A stretch of 64,000 nt of DNA from Clostridia bacterium (lineage in GTDB: Bacteria > Bacillota > Clostridia > Oscillospirales > CAG-272). Of the stretch, positions 46,494 to 55,378 are shown piece after piece. The notes beneath the pieces were generated by a model, which was not told the origin of the DNA, made no database searches, and worked only from the letters and a program-made list of their open reading frames with translations. Position 1 is the stretch's first letter, and each line of letters opens with the position of its first letter. The stretch is from the NCBI GenBank assembly GCA_017451485.1, contig JAFTOG010000046.1, positions 1 through 64,000 of the forward strand, written 5' to 3'. The translations under genes were made by a program, and so were the position numbers.

Positions 46494-48068
46494 TTACTCG
46501 TCAATTCCTACCTTAGCCTTATCAAATTCAGCCTCAATTTCTTCAGAAGGCTTCTTTGAAAGTAATGAAGCAACAACAATCGCAATACATGATACAATGA
46601 ATGCGGGAAGGAGCTCATAAATACCGAATACGCCTCCAAGGGGATTAAGAACAAGCTTCCAAATAAATACAGAAGCAGCTCCTGCTATCATACCGGCAAT
46701 AGCACCTGTGCGAGTAGTTCTCTTCCAGAAGAGTGAGAACAGCATTATGGGACCGAAGGTGGCACCAAAGCCTGCCCACGCAAAGGATACAAGTGAGAAT
46801 ATAACGCTGTTTTCATCCCAGGCGATAATCATACCGATTATTGCAATCAAAACAAGAACTATTCTTGAAAGCCACATGACCTTTTTATCATCAACCTTCT
46901 TGTCCTTCTTGATAATACCCTCGTAAATGTTCTTTGATACGGAGGATGCGGCAATAAGGAGATATGAGTCTGATGAGCTGATGGTCGCAGCAAGAATACC
47001 TGCCATAATTACGCCTGCAATAATGGGAGGCAAATAATCTGTAGCCATTTCAATAAATACATTTTCTGCTCCTCCCTTGGAGAGAAGAACATCGTTTATA
47101 GGCATAAGTGCTCTTCCTACAATACCAATAAACACAGCTACGGTAAGAGAAATAATAACCCATATAGTTGCAATTCTTCTTGAACGCTTGATTTCACCGG
47201 GCTTACGGATAGCCATAAATCTGAGAAGAACCTGGGGGACACCAAAATAGCCGAGACCCCAAGCAAGCATCGAGAATATGGTGAGGACTCCGTAATCGGA
47301 TGCCGAGCCAAACAGAGGAGCTCCGTTTTCCACAGCCTGCATACCGTTTTCTCCAACTATAGGGGATGCAATGTGGTTAAGGGAGAAAAATCCGGGGATT
47401 TCCTTTGCGTTTTCCATTACAGCACCGAAGCCACCTGCATTTACAACACCAACAATAACCATAACTACGAGTGCACCTATCATTACAATAGCCTGCATAA
47501 AGTCGGATACACTCTCAGCAAGGAATCCACCGATAAGTGTGTAAGCGATAACGAAGGCGGCACCGATTATCATCATCCAATGATAATCAAATCCGAAAAG
47601 GGTGCTGAAAAGCTTACCACAGGTTACAAAGCAGCTTGCAGCGTAAACGGTAAAGAAAACAAGAATAAATACAGCGGAAATACCAAGAATCACCTTTTTC
47701 TTTTCGTGGAAACGGTTGCTGAAAAAGTCAGGGATTGTAATCGCATTTCCCGATACTGCTGAATAATTTCTGAGTCGCTTAGCTACTATAAGCCAGTTTA
47801 CATATGTACCGATAGCAAGACCGATAGCAGTCCAGAATGCATCTGCAAGACCACACCAATATGCAACACCGGGAAGACCCATAAGCAGCCATCCACTCAT
47901 ATCCGATGCTTCTGCACTCATTGCGGCAACCCAAGGACCAAGAGTTCTACCACCTAGGAAGTAGTTCTCTGAGTTTTTTTGAGCACGCTTGTAAAAATAT
48001 ACGCCGATACCGATAACGATAGACATATACAGTACCATCGTGATTAGTATCTGAATTTTGTCGTTCAT
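46494..48068 (-). CDS. putP: Sodium/proline symporter
   Basis: This 524-residue member of the solute:sodium symporter family has about 13 membrane segments. Motifs are close to PutP: FLGGRTLGPWVAAMSAEASDMSG near the N-terminus (sodium and proline site region), GVPQVLLRFMAI and SSSDSYLL in the later segments. It imports proline with Na+ for nutrition or osmotic protection. AGGAGA precedes the ATG. It is monocistronic, with a clear promoter and a shared downstream terminator. Confidence 0.93.
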   Translation of the reverse strand: MNDKIQILITMVLYMSIVIGIGVYFYKRAQKNSENYFLGGRTLGPWVAAMSAEASDMSGWLLMGLPGVAYWCGLADAFWTAIGLAIGTYVNWLIVAKRLRNYSAVSGNAITIPDFFSNRFHEKKKVILGISAVFILVFFTVYAASCFVTCGKLFSTLFGFDYHWMMIIGAAFVIAYTLIGGFLAESVSDFMQAIVMIGALVVMVIVGVVNAGGFGAVMENAKEIPGFFSLNHIASPIVGENGMQAVENGAPLFGSASDYGVLTIFSMLAWGLGYFGVPQVLLRFMAIRKPGEIKRSRRIATIWVIISLTVAVFIGIVGRALMPINDVLLSKGGAENVFIEMATDYLPPIIAGVIMAGILAATISSSDSYLLIAASSVSKNIYEGIIKKDKKVDDKKVMWLSRIVLVLIAIIGMIIAWDENSVIFSLVSFAWAGFGATFGPIMLFSLFWKRTTRTGAIAGMIAGAASVFIWKLVLNPLGGVFGIYELLPAFIVSCIAIVVASLLSKKPSEEIEAEFDKAKVGIDE

Positions 48069-48112
48069 GATAAAGTCTCCTACATGAATAAAATTATAAA
48101 AACAATATATTT

Positions 48113-48141
48113 ATTTTAACATGACATCTTCCGTTTGTCAA
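48113..48141 (-). promoter_or_regulatory. putP promoter
   Basis: On the minus strand TTGACA, a 17-base spacer and TAAAAT. Confidence 0.75.
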
Positions 48142-48163
48142 CCATATTTGATTATTTAATAAG

Positions 48164-48191
48164 AAGCATCCGTGTGTTACGACGGATGCTT
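48164..48191 (-). terminator. Terminator of rubrerythrin
   Basis: A 10-bp stem AAGCATCCGT/ACGGATGCTT lies 18 bases after the rubrerythrin stop. The longer T run is on the plus strand, so termination on the minus strand rests on CTTATT. Confidence 0.65.
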
Positions 48192-48208
48192 TATTTTTTG
48201 TTCAAAAA

Positions 48209-48745
48209 TTAATAGTTTTCTGCGTGGATTTCAAAATAGCTCTGAGGATGTGCACATGTGGGGCAAATCTGTGGAGCCTTTGTTCCAACTACAATGTGAC
48301 CGCAATTACGGCACTCCCAAACCTTAACCTCACTCTTTTCAAATACTTGTGCTGTCTCTACATTCTTGAGAAGAGCACGATAGCGTTCCTCGTGGTGCTT
48401 TTCAACTGCTGCAACGAGTCTGAACTTGATAGCGAGCTCCTTAAAGCCCTCTTCCTCTGCTGTCTTGGCAAAGCCCTCATACATATCTGTCCACTCATAG
48501 TTTTCTCCCTCTGCTGCAGACAGGAGATTTGCTGCTGTATCACCAATACCTCCAAGCTCCTTGAACCACATTTTTGCGTGTTCCTTCTCATTTTCTGCTG
48601 TTTTTAAGAAAAGTGCGGAAATCTGTTCGTAGCCCTCTTTCTTTGCAACGGAAGCAAAATAAGTATATTTGTTTCTTGCTTCGGATTCACCGGAAAAGGC
48701 AGCCTGTAGATTTTTCTCTGTTTTTGTTCCTGCGTATTTTGACAT
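48209..48745 (-). CDS. rbr: Rubrerythrin
   Basis: This 178-residue protein has an N-terminal four-helix diiron domain with E-x-x-H motifs ([25 protein letters not shown]) and a C-terminal rubredoxin domain with CRNCGH and CPTCAH. It reduces hydrogen peroxide to water with electrons from NADH through rubredoxin and protects anaerobes from oxidative stress. Length and domain order are those of classical rubrerythrin. AGGAGG precedes the ATG. It works with the flavodiiron-ferritin-rubredoxin operon located 31 kb away in the window. Confidence 0.97.
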   Translation of the reverse strand: MSKYAGTKTEKNLQAAFSGESEARNKYTYFASVAKKEGYEQISALFLKTAENEKEHAKMWFKELGGIGDTAANLLSAAEGENYEWTDMYEGFAKTAEEEGFKELAIKFRLVAAVEKHHEERYRALLKNVETAQVFEKSEVKVWECRNCGHIVVGTKAPQICPTCAHPQSYFEIHAENY

Positions 48746-48780
48746 AATTCATCCTCCTTAAAAATAATACTTATAATATG

Positions 48781-48809
48781 ATTATACAACTTTGTAGGTC
48801 CTTAGTCAA
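48781..48809 (-). promoter_or_regulatory. Rubrerythrin promoter
   Basis: On the minus strand TTGACT, a 17-base spacer and TATAAT, starting 8 bases after the end of nnr. No Fur or PerR box is evident by eye. Confidence 0.8.
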
Positions 48810-48816
48810 TATAAAT

Positions 48817-50316
48817 TCAATTTTTTAATATTTCGCTTATTGCTGTGCTAATAGCTTTTACGGTATCGCCGGATGTCATGCTTACAGGATTTGTATCCTT
48901 TTCGGCAAATTCTCCTGCCAAACCGTTTATGTATGCTCCTGATGCTACTGCAAGCGGAATAGATATATTGTCAGGTATTTGAGATAGAATACCAAGGAGT
49001 ACACCACATAGGACATCTCCGCTTCCTGCAGTTGCCATTCCACTGCACCCTGTGTCTGAAATATATATATCTTTTCCGTCAGATACAACAGTTCCGGAGC
49101 CTTTTAGCAGGATGGTACAGGCATATTCCTTAGCAAATGAAAAGGCAGCGTTAATGGGATTACTCAATATGTCGTCGATCCATATTCCTGACAGTCTTTC
49201 CATTTCTTTAGGGTGAGGTGTCAGCACCACATTGCATTTTGTTTCCTTCAATATTTTCATACCGTATCTTGCCAGAGCATTGAGTCCGTCTGCGTCAATA
49301 ATTACGGTTATGGCATAATTTTTTAATATATGTACAAGGATTTTATGTACATTTTCCGTATTACCTATTCCCATTCCAACAGCAACAACCTTTACTCCTC
49401 TTAAAAGACCGTCAATTTCCGTGGGGTCAAATATTATACTGCCGTCTACATCAGTCAATGGGTAAAAGGTACTTTCCAATAGATATGGTGAAACGGATGG
49501 AAAAAGACTTTTGGCTGTTGCTAATTTGACAACGCCTGTGCCCGATTTAAGTGCAGAAAGTGCCAGGTTAGCCAGCTTTACAGCTCCGGAATATTCCATA
49601 CAGCCACCGATTAATGCCGAATATCCGTAATTACCCTTGTTGGAAAATGATCTTCTTTCCTTAAATACCGACACACAATCGGACATTTCAATAAGATAAT
49701 ATGGCTTATCGGTAATTTCAATACCGATATCACAGTTCGTAAGGCTACCGATATAATCCCTTGCCATACCGAGATGGTGTCCCGCCTTTTCTGTTCCTAT
49801 GGAAACGGTTAAATGGGATTTAACAGCTTTTTTTGCCATTCCGTTATCCCCATTCAAGCCACTGTTTATATCTACACTGACAATATAAGCATCGCTTTCA
49901 TTGACCTTATCTATTACAGCTGCACAGTCGCCTCTCGGCTCTCCTGCAAATCCTGTACCAAGGATACAGTCGACTAATATATCATAGGAGGAAAAATTGC
50001 ATTTTATCCACGGAAGTGTGGGAATATTTACCTCTAAGCATTTATTAAAATAGTATTTACCGTCATTGGAAAATTTATCATTGCTAACAAGAATTATATC
50101 ACATTCTATGCCTTTTTCTTTCAGGATAAGGGCAAGAGCATATCCGTCACCGGCATTATTTCCACTTCCACACACGATTCCGATTTTGCCATACCAGCTT
50201 ACACTGTTGTATACTCCCATTGCGGCACGGTGCATAAGTACAGCTCCACTCACACCACCATCAATGGTAGCAAAATCGCTTTTTCGCATTAGTTCTACAC
50301 TTACAATTTCTTTCAT
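48817..50316 (-). CDS. nnr: Bifunctional NAD(P)H-hydrate epimerase / ADP-dependent dehydratase
   Basis: This 499-residue fusion has an N-terminal epimerase domain (about 1-210; CGSGNNAGDGYALALIL, GTGFAGEP) and a C-terminal ribokinase-like dehydratase domain (about 220-499; VLTPHPKEMERLSG, GSGDVLCGVLLGIL). Together they repair damaged, hydrated NAD(P)H to NAD(P)H. It is the third gene of an operon with a metallophosphoesterase and a GH78-like enzyme, 4 bases after the latter. No good ribosome binding site is visible, which suggests translational coupling. The standard arrangement in Firmicutes with acpS or alr is not present here. Confidence 0.93.
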   Translation of the reverse strand: MKEIVSVELMRKSDFATIDGGVSGAVLMHRAAMGVYNSVSWYGKIGIVCGSGNNAGDGYALALILKEKGIECDIILVSNDKFSNDGKYYFNKCLEVNIPTLPWIKCNFSSYDILVDCILGTGFAGEPRGDCAAVIDKVNESDAYIVSVDINSGLNGDNGMAKKAVKSHLTVSIGTEKAGHHLGMARDYIGSLTNCDIGIEITDKPYYLIEMSDCVSVFKERRSFSNKGNYGYSALIGGCMEYSGAVKLANLALSALKSGTGVVKLATAKSLFPSVSPYLLESTFYPLTDVDGSIIFDPTEIDGLLRGVKVVAVGMGIGNTENVHKILVHILKNYAITVIIDADGLNALARYGMKILKETKCNVVLTPHPKEMERLSGIWIDDILSNPINAAFSFAKEYACTILLKGSGTVVSDGKDIYISDTGCSGMATAGSGDVLCGVLLGILSQIPDNISIPLAVASGAYINGLAGEFAEKDTNPVSMTSGDTVKAISTAISEILKN

Positions 50317-50320
50317 AATG

Positions 50321-52348
50321 TTATTTTATCGACACTGTAATGGGGATATTTTTAGTAATCTTATATTTTTTACCGTTTATGACAAGGGTTCCTCCATCCT
50401 TGCTTGCACATACGGTAACAGAGTCTTCATCCATTTTTACGGATACTTCTCCGTCCAAAACGGGCACCTTACCCTCAAAATGCTTAAAGCACATAAGGTT
50501 CGGACATACATCAAAGGTCGCATATCCAACAGAGGTCGGACACACACCCAGTGCGTATTTTCCAAGGAGATAAATCGGAGATGCTCCCCAGGCATGGCAT
50601 AGGCTCTTCCCGTATTTTTCTCCATACATTGCATAATGCTCTGCACCCTTCATAGTCGGATCAAATTCCTCCCAGATTGTGGTAGCACCAAGGTTAATCA
50701 TTCCTCCCCAGTAACTGTGCAGCATATCGGTAACATATTTAAAATCCCCTATTTTACACATTGCATCCAACTCATAAAACTCAAAATATGGGGTTGTTAT
50801 AGGTGTAATATTCTTATTGTATATAACATTTTTAATTATACTTTCCTGTCTTTCCTTGCTTGTGAGATCAAATAGGAGAGCAAATATATTTGCGTGTCTT
50901 GTCACATTCCTTCTGCCCGATGTATAATCGTCTACAAAGGCACCCTTTTCCTCATCCCAATATAGCTCATTTATTTTGGAACATATATATTCTGCTCTGT
51001 CATTACAGTGCTTTACGGTTTCCTCATCTGATAGTAGTGATGCACATTTTGCCATAGCTGTATAAGCGTGGCAAAGCAGCATCTGTTCCGCACAGATAGG
51101 GCCCTCCTTTTTGTCAAAGGTTGACCAGTCTATAAATACCCAGTCTCCGTTTCTTGTGGTATACATTCCGTCATCAGCAAGTCGTCCCTCTATAAATTCA
51201 AGGGTTGAGAGCATATCCGGGTACATATCTGCAACAAACTGCTTGTCTCCTGTGAAAAAGTAATAATCCCATATTGAGCAGATCCAGTAAAAGGTATAGT
51301 CTGTAATGGTATTTATATGTGTAGTCATAGGGTTCGTTCCACGGAGCATTCGTATGGTTCTTCTTACCGTGTCCGTATCCTTGGTAAGGTAATAATTTAC
51401 AAAATAGCTTTGATATGCATCTCCACTCCACACCCAACGGTCACGCTTGATTCCGTCAAAAAAGCCCTCACGCATATTTAGGTGCAGTGTATATACACAG
51501 GTGTCCCATATCTTATTAATAAGAGGAATATCGCATTTGAACTCGGCAGTGTCCTCAATATCAAGATATTCATAATCGAGATAAAGCTCTGCATTTCCGT
51601 CGAAGCTCGGTATAAATGCATATCTGAGGGCAGAGCTCTCTCCTGTAAATTCTCCATTTTTGAAAATGGCGTTAAGGACAAGAGTGGTTTCGTAAATATC
51701 TGTTGCCTCCTCCTCTGTTTCACCGAGAGATATAAGGAGCTCTTTAATTTCCGGGTTGACATTTTTCAATACGAGCTTACCGAATGTCTCCCTGCCAAAA
51801 TCGTATAAAACTCCACCCTGTGTTGATTTTTTGGATACAGGGTCCTTTCTTTTGTACAAAAAATTAAAAATTTCCGGGTTGTCGTCAGGATTATTGTAGG
51901 CGTTGTTGTAGCCGGCACTCATATCCTTTTTATCAAAATCTAGTACCCTCCAGCTTTCATCGGAGGCAAAGGTTTCTCCTTTTACATAAAAACATGGAAA
52001 GCCCCCGTCCTTAAAGCCCTTTAGCTTAATTTCATACTCGCCGGGTAAAAGCTCTACCTTAACTCCCGACTTGTGGTATTTTCCGTTTATCCAAAGGGTT
52101 GCAGTATCGGTGTTTGAAATCAGCTCGATTGTTTCTGCCTTTTCAATTTTTGCTTTTTTGTACAGAGTACAATTTCTTCTCGGGCCGTCAACACGCCACA
52201 TTGGATAATAATATGTGCTTGCAATTTCGGTTTCCTTATTTGAATTAAGGTTATTGTAAACTCCCAATACTCTTCTTCTGTTATGGAGGAGCATACTGTG
52301 ATAAAGCTCAAAATCTCCGGGATACCATATCCATTTTGACTGTTTCAT
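50321..52348 (-). CDS. Alpha-L-rhamnosidase-like glycoside hydrolase (GH78-type)
   Basis: This 675-residue cytoplasmic protein has an N-terminal beta-sandwich (about 1-260, with LWINGKYHKSG) and a C-terminal (alpha/alpha)6 barrel. The GH78 catalytic-acid region is visible as EGFFDGIKRDRWVWSGD, and a later acidic site as the TIWEEFDP stretch. It would release alpha-L-rhamnose from pectin or glycoside fragments. The closest family is GH78, though related inverting families cannot be excluded. It starts at an ATGA overlap with the metallophosphoesterase gene and is followed 4 bases later by nnr. Confidence 0.82.
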   Translation of the reverse strand: MKQSKWIWYPGDFELYHSMLLHNRRRVLGVYNNLNSNKETEIASTYYYPMWRVDGPRRNCTLYKKAKIEKAETIELISNTDTATLWINGKYHKSGVKVELLPGEYEIKLKGFKDGGFPCFYVKGETFASDESWRVLDFDKKDMSAGYNNAYNNPDDNPEIFNFLYKRKDPVSKKSTQGGVLYDFGRETFGKLVLKNVNPEIKELLISLGETEEEATDIYETTLVLNAIFKNGEFTGESSALRYAFIPSFDGNAELYLDYEYLDIEDTAEFKCDIPLINKIWDTCVYTLHLNMREGFFDGIKRDRWVWSGDAYQSYFVNYYLTKDTDTVRRTIRMLRGTNPMTTHINTITDYTFYWICSIWDYYFFTGDKQFVADMYPDMLSTLEFIEGRLADDGMYTTRNGDWVFIDWSTFDKKEGPICAEQMLLCHAYTAMAKCASLLSDEETVKHCNDRAEYICSKINELYWDEEKGAFVDDYTSGRRNVTRHANIFALLFDLTSKERQESIIKNVIYNKNITPITTPYFEFYELDAMCKIGDFKYVTDMLHSYWGGMINLGATTIWEEFDPTMKGAEHYAMYGEKYGKSLCHAWGASPIYLLGKYALGVCPTSVGYATFDVCPNLMCFKHFEGKVPVLDGEVSVKMDEDSVTVCASKDGGTLVINGKKYKITKNIPITVSIK

Positions 52349-53064
52349 ATTTTTTCTCCTATTAATTCTATAACAATAATTTCAGGCTTGTTGTTTATTC
52401 TCGGTATGAAATGTGGATTTCCAATTCCTCTGCCAACTATAAATCTGTTATCATACATACCGGATGTGTACTTAGGAAAAATACCCTGTCCGGGAGCAAA
52501 TATTCCTCTTCCGAAAAATCTCCACTGACCTCCGTGGGCGTGGCCTGACAGAATCAGGTTGATATTCTTATTCTTAATAAATTTCGGATAGTATTCCGGG
52601 TGGTGAGAAAGAAGAATTTTATATCCCTTCTCGTTGGAAAATATATCCAGCCAATTAAGGTCAGGGTCCGGTGTGCTTTTGAATCTGCCCTGCTCCATTC
52701 CTTTTTTATATCCTGTGGTCAAGCCTCCTATTTTGACTCCCATAAATTCCTCAAAGCTATTGTCAAGGAGATGAGTATCTGTTTTGCATATCATTTTAAT
52801 TATGTCGCCACTGAATTTGCTTTCGTGGTTTCCAAGAGACATATAAGTAGGATATTTTTTACTGCATTTTTTCAAGAACTCAATGCCTCTTTCATAATTG
52901 GAGTCATTATGAATAACGTCTCCCACTGTCAGAACAGCGTGTGGAGAAATTTTATTTATTGCATCCAGAATCGGCTTGTTATTAAATCCGTGTATATCCG
53001 ATACCATAACAAATTTTATATTTTCGGCAACGACAGCCTTTATTTTATAATTTGTTATTTCCAT
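52345..53064 (-). CDS. Calcineurin-like metallophosphoesterase
   Basis: This 239-residue protein carries the metal-ligand motifs of the family: SDIHG, GDVIHND, GNHES and HPEYY / SGHAHGGQ. The ending FAPGQGIFPKYTSGMYD is like YkuE/YaeI-type enzymes that act on phospholipid- or nucleotide-linked phosphates. No clear signal peptide or membrane segment is present, so it is probably cytoplasmic. It is the first gene of the operon with the GH78-like enzyme and nnr, with a consensus promoter about 30 bases upstream. Confidence 0.88.
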   Translation of the reverse strand: MEITNYKIKAVVAENIKFVMVSDIHGFNNKPILDAINKISPHAVLTVGDVIHNDSNYERGIEFLKKCSKKYPTYMSLGNHESKFSGDIIKMICKTDTHLLDNSFEEFMGVKIGGLTTGYKKGMEQGRFKSTPDPDLNWLDIFSNEKGYKILLSHHPEYYPKFIKNKNINLILSGHAHGGQWRFFGRGIFAPGQGIFPKYTSGMYDNRFIVGRGIGNPHFIPRINNKPEIIVIELIGEKI

Positions 53065-53093
53065 AGCTACCTCTTTAATAAATCGTTATAATC

Positions 53094-53122
53094 AGTATAT
53101 CATATACTTCTCGGTATGTCAA
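53094..53122 (-). promoter_or_regulatory. Promoter of the metallophosphoesterase-GH78-nnr operon
   Basis: On the minus strand TTGACA, a 17-base spacer and TATACT. Confidence 0.8.
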
Positions 53123-53138
53123 AGGAAACATAAAAAAA

Positions 53139-53207
53139 TCCCCCTGAAAATGATATGCACCTCCAAAAGTCTCTAAACTTTTGGATTCACTTCAAAATCA
53201 GGGGTAT
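53139..53207. repeat. Imperfect palindrome downstream of a small lipoprotein gene (terminator or small repeat)
   Basis: The outer arms AATCCCCCTGA (53138-53145 region) and TCAGGGGTATT pair with one mismatch. Inside is a perfect 9-bp hairpin TCCAAAAGT/ACTTTTGGA (53162-53185). It lies just after the stop of the minus-strand lipoprotein gene. It can act as its terminator, but the nested two-stem layout is larger than needed. Confidence 0.65.
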
Positions 53208-53215
53208 TATCTTTT

Positions 53216-53617
53216 TTATTTCAACTTGATTTCAAAAATTGAAGCTTCTCCATCTGCAATTACTGTAATTACAGTGATCGATTTTCCGTTTGCACTTATA
53301 ATAAATTCTGCATTATGTGCGATGTTTTTGTCGTCATCCTCGGTTTCTGTAGTGGCAACATGTGTTATTTCATATTGAGAATCCTTTACCACCTCATATA
53401 TAGCTTTTTCAACAGGCTCAAAATCCTCCTCTGACATACCGACTACATAGTCCTCGGTATGGATGTGATCTCCTCTCTTTATCATATTGACCACATCTGC
53501 AAGTCTTGCTTTAGCCATTTCATCTGTATACTCTGTACCGTTATTTCCACAGGCTACAAGTGTAAATACTGTAGTAAGTAATAAAACAATAGCAACAGCC
53601 TTTATTGATTTTTTCAT
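53216..53617 (-). CDS. Small lipoprotein of unknown function (133 aa)
   Basis: It starts MKKSIKAVAIVLLLTT with a lipobox ending TLVAC, so the mature protein should be lipid-anchored outside. The body is acidic, with a predicted alpha/beta fold and no recognised family. The ATG at 53617 follows GAGGT with a short spacer; an upstream in-frame ATG at 53629 lacks a better site. It has its own promoter. A second small acidic lipoprotein of similar design lies 1.2 kb away on the other strand. Confidence 0.75.
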   Translation of the reverse strand: MKKSIKAVAIVLLLTTVFTLVACGNNGTEYTDEMAKARLADVVNMIKRGDHIHTEDYVVGMSEEDFEPVEKAIYEVVKDSQYEITHVATTETEDDDKNIAHNAEFIISANGKSITVITVIADGEASIFEIKLK

Positions 53618-53651
53618 TTTATACCTCATTTTATTGTTTGATTTTTATCTC

Positions 53652-53680
53652 AGTATACTACTTTTACAGCTTGTTGTCAA
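53652..53680 (-). promoter_or_regulatory. Promoter of the small lipoprotein
   Basis: On the minus strand TTGACA, a 17-base spacer and TATACT. It lies just downstream of the dehydrogenase stop. Confidence 0.8.
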
Positions 53681-53699
53681 TACAAAAAAACAAATCCTC

Positions 53700-54680
53700 T
53701 TATGCTTCGATTTCATTTTCACAGTCCTTTCCACTTGCCAGGAGCATAATATTTTTTACAGTTGTTTCTGCAATATTATTGAGTGCCTCCTCTGTCAAAT
53801 ATGCCTGATGAGAGGTGACAATAACATTAGGCATGGAAATAAGCCTTGCAAGAATATCATCCTCTACAATATGTCCGGAAAAATCCTCGAAGAACAGCTC
53901 TGACTCCTCCTCGTAAACATCAAGACATGCGGCACCGATTTTACGGGATTTAATACCATCAATAAGATGCTCTGTGTTTATAAGGGCTCCACGGGATGTG
54001 TTAATAATCGTAACACCGGTTTTCATCATAGCTATAGATTTGTTATTTATCAAATGATGGGTTTCCTCAGTTAAGGGACAATGAAGAGAAATAATGTCAC
54101 TTTTCTTAAATAATTCATCTATTTCAACATATTTTATACTGCTAAAATAGGTGCATATCTTATCATATGCTAATATATTCATATTAAATCCGTGGCAAAT
54201 GTCGGAAAAAGCCTTGCCGATTTTACCCATTCCAACTATACCAACGGTTTTTCCGTTAAGGTCAAAGCCCTTAAGACCGTTGAGGCTGAAGTTAAAATCC
54301 TTTGTCCTTATAAAAGCTTTGTGTATTCTGCGTACGGAGCACAACAGCATTGCCATAGCGTGCTCAGCAATGGAATAAGGTGAGTAGGCGGGAACTCTTG
54401 CGATTTTGATTTTCCCCTTTGCATATTTAATGTCAATGTTATTATATCCGGCACATCTCATTACTATAAACCTCACTCCGTATTTCACAAGTTCGTCTAT
54501 AACTATCTTGCTGATGTTATCGTTTACAAATGCACATACTCCGTCACTTCCCTTTGCAAGCTCTACTGTGTCACAGGTTAGCTTGGTTTCATAATATTTT
54601 AAGCTTATATCTGTCCCTTTTGTATACATATCAAAGGATTGCTTGTCATATTGCTTTGCATCAAAAAATGCTATTTTCAT
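53700..54680 (-). CDS. D-isomer-specific 2-hydroxyacid dehydrogenase, second copy
   Basis: This 326-residue paralogue of the enzyme at 17.9-19.0 kb is collinear almost throughout, with GIVGMGKIG, the catalytic Arg in NTSRGALIN, Glu in DVYEEESE and His in SHQAYLTEEA. Like the first copy it would reduce a 2-oxoacid with NADH. It lacks the Cys-containing tail of the first copy and has no Fe-S partner gene. AGGAGG precedes the ATG. It is divergent from a small lipoprotein gene. No inverted repeat like that of the first copy is visible upstream. Confidence 0.9.
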   Translation of the reverse strand: MKIAFFDAKQYDKQSFDMYTKGTDISLKYYETKLTCDTVELAKGSDGVCAFVNDNISKIVIDELVKYGVRFIVMRCAGYNNIDIKYAKGKIKIARVPAYSPYSIAEHAMAMLLCSVRRIHKAFIRTKDFNFSLNGLKGFDLNGKTVGIVGMGKIGKAFSDICHGFNMNILAYDKICTYFSSIKYVEIDELFKKSDIISLHCPLTEETHHLINNKSIAMMKTGVTIINTSRGALINTEHLIDGIKSRKIGAACLDVYEEESELFFEDFSGHIVEDDILARLISMPNVIVTSHQAYLTEEALNNIAETTVKNIMLLASGKDCENEIEA

Positions 54681-54796
54681 TGTTTATACCTCCTAAAAGG
54701 AGTATTCCATTAAGTAAAAAAATAATGCACTATATATTATTTACATGGCAATACTTATTTTTTTTAGGCATAAGATATTATTGTAATTATTTTCGC

Positions 54797-54825
54797 TTGA
54801 CAAAACATATAAAAAGTAGTATAAT
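54797..54825 (+). promoter_or_regulatory. Promoter of the acidic lipoprotein
   Basis: Consensus TTGACA, a 17-base spacer and consensus TATAAT, 36 bases before the ATG. It is the strongest-looking promoter in the window. Confidence 0.85.
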
Positions 54826-54860
54826 CTAATTACCAAATAAATTTTATAAGGAGATTTATC

Positions 54861-55325
54861 ATGAAAAAAATTATTTCAATGGCACTCGTAGTTTTGATGC
54901 TCGTTGGCTCCATGCTTACATTGGTTGCATGTGCAGGCATCCCCTCTGACTACAAGGATGCAAAGGCTAACCTTGAGGATAAAGATTACGAGGTTGAGGT
55001 TCAGACAAACGATACAGTTATCAACGCTACATTGGCTATGCTGTTCGGTGCTGATGAGGTTAATGCAGATGCTCTCATTGAAGCTGAAAACGAAGATGAA
55101 GACGGTATCATTCTTGTATACTGTGAGGATTCTGATTCTGCTAAGGCACTTGAGGATACTTACAGTGAATTCGTAGAAGAAACATTGGACGCTTTGGAAG
55201 AGTACTACGGCAAGGATTCCGACGAGTATGCGGAAGCTGCTGAAGAGCTTGAGAAGATGGAGCACGGTGTAAGCGGCAAGGTGTTCTACTTCGGTACAGA
55301 GCAGGCTATTAAGGATGTTAAGTAA
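54861..55325 (+). CDS. Small acidic lipoprotein of unknown function (154 aa)
   Basis: The signal peptide begins MKKIISMALVVLMLVG and ends in the lipobox TLVAC. The mature part is very rich in Asp and Glu (for example EAENEDEDG and EEYYGKDSDEYAEAAEEL), with a probable helical C-terminal half. No family is recognised. AAGGAG precedes the ATG, and a consensus promoter and a good terminator flank the gene, so it is probably highly expressed as a single transcript. Confidence 0.8.
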   Translation: MKKIISMALVVLMLVGSMLTLVACAGIPSDYKDAKANLEDKDYEVEVQTNDTVINATLAMLFGADEVNADALIEAENEDEDGIILVYCEDSDSAKALEDTYSEFVEETLDALEEYYGKDSDEYAEAAEELEKMEHGVSGKVFYFGTEQAIKDVK

Positions 55326-55336
55326 TTCCTAAATAT

Positions 55337-55365
55337 AAAAAGGCGGGATTTGATCCCGTCTTTTT
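55337..55365. terminator. Bidirectional terminator between convergent genes
   Basis: The stem AAAAAGGCGGGAT/ATCCCGTCTTTTT with one wobble pair and loop TTG lies between the lipoprotein and the GH43 gene, with A and T tracts on both sides. Confidence 0.88.
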
Positions 55366-55378
55366 TATATTTCTTATT

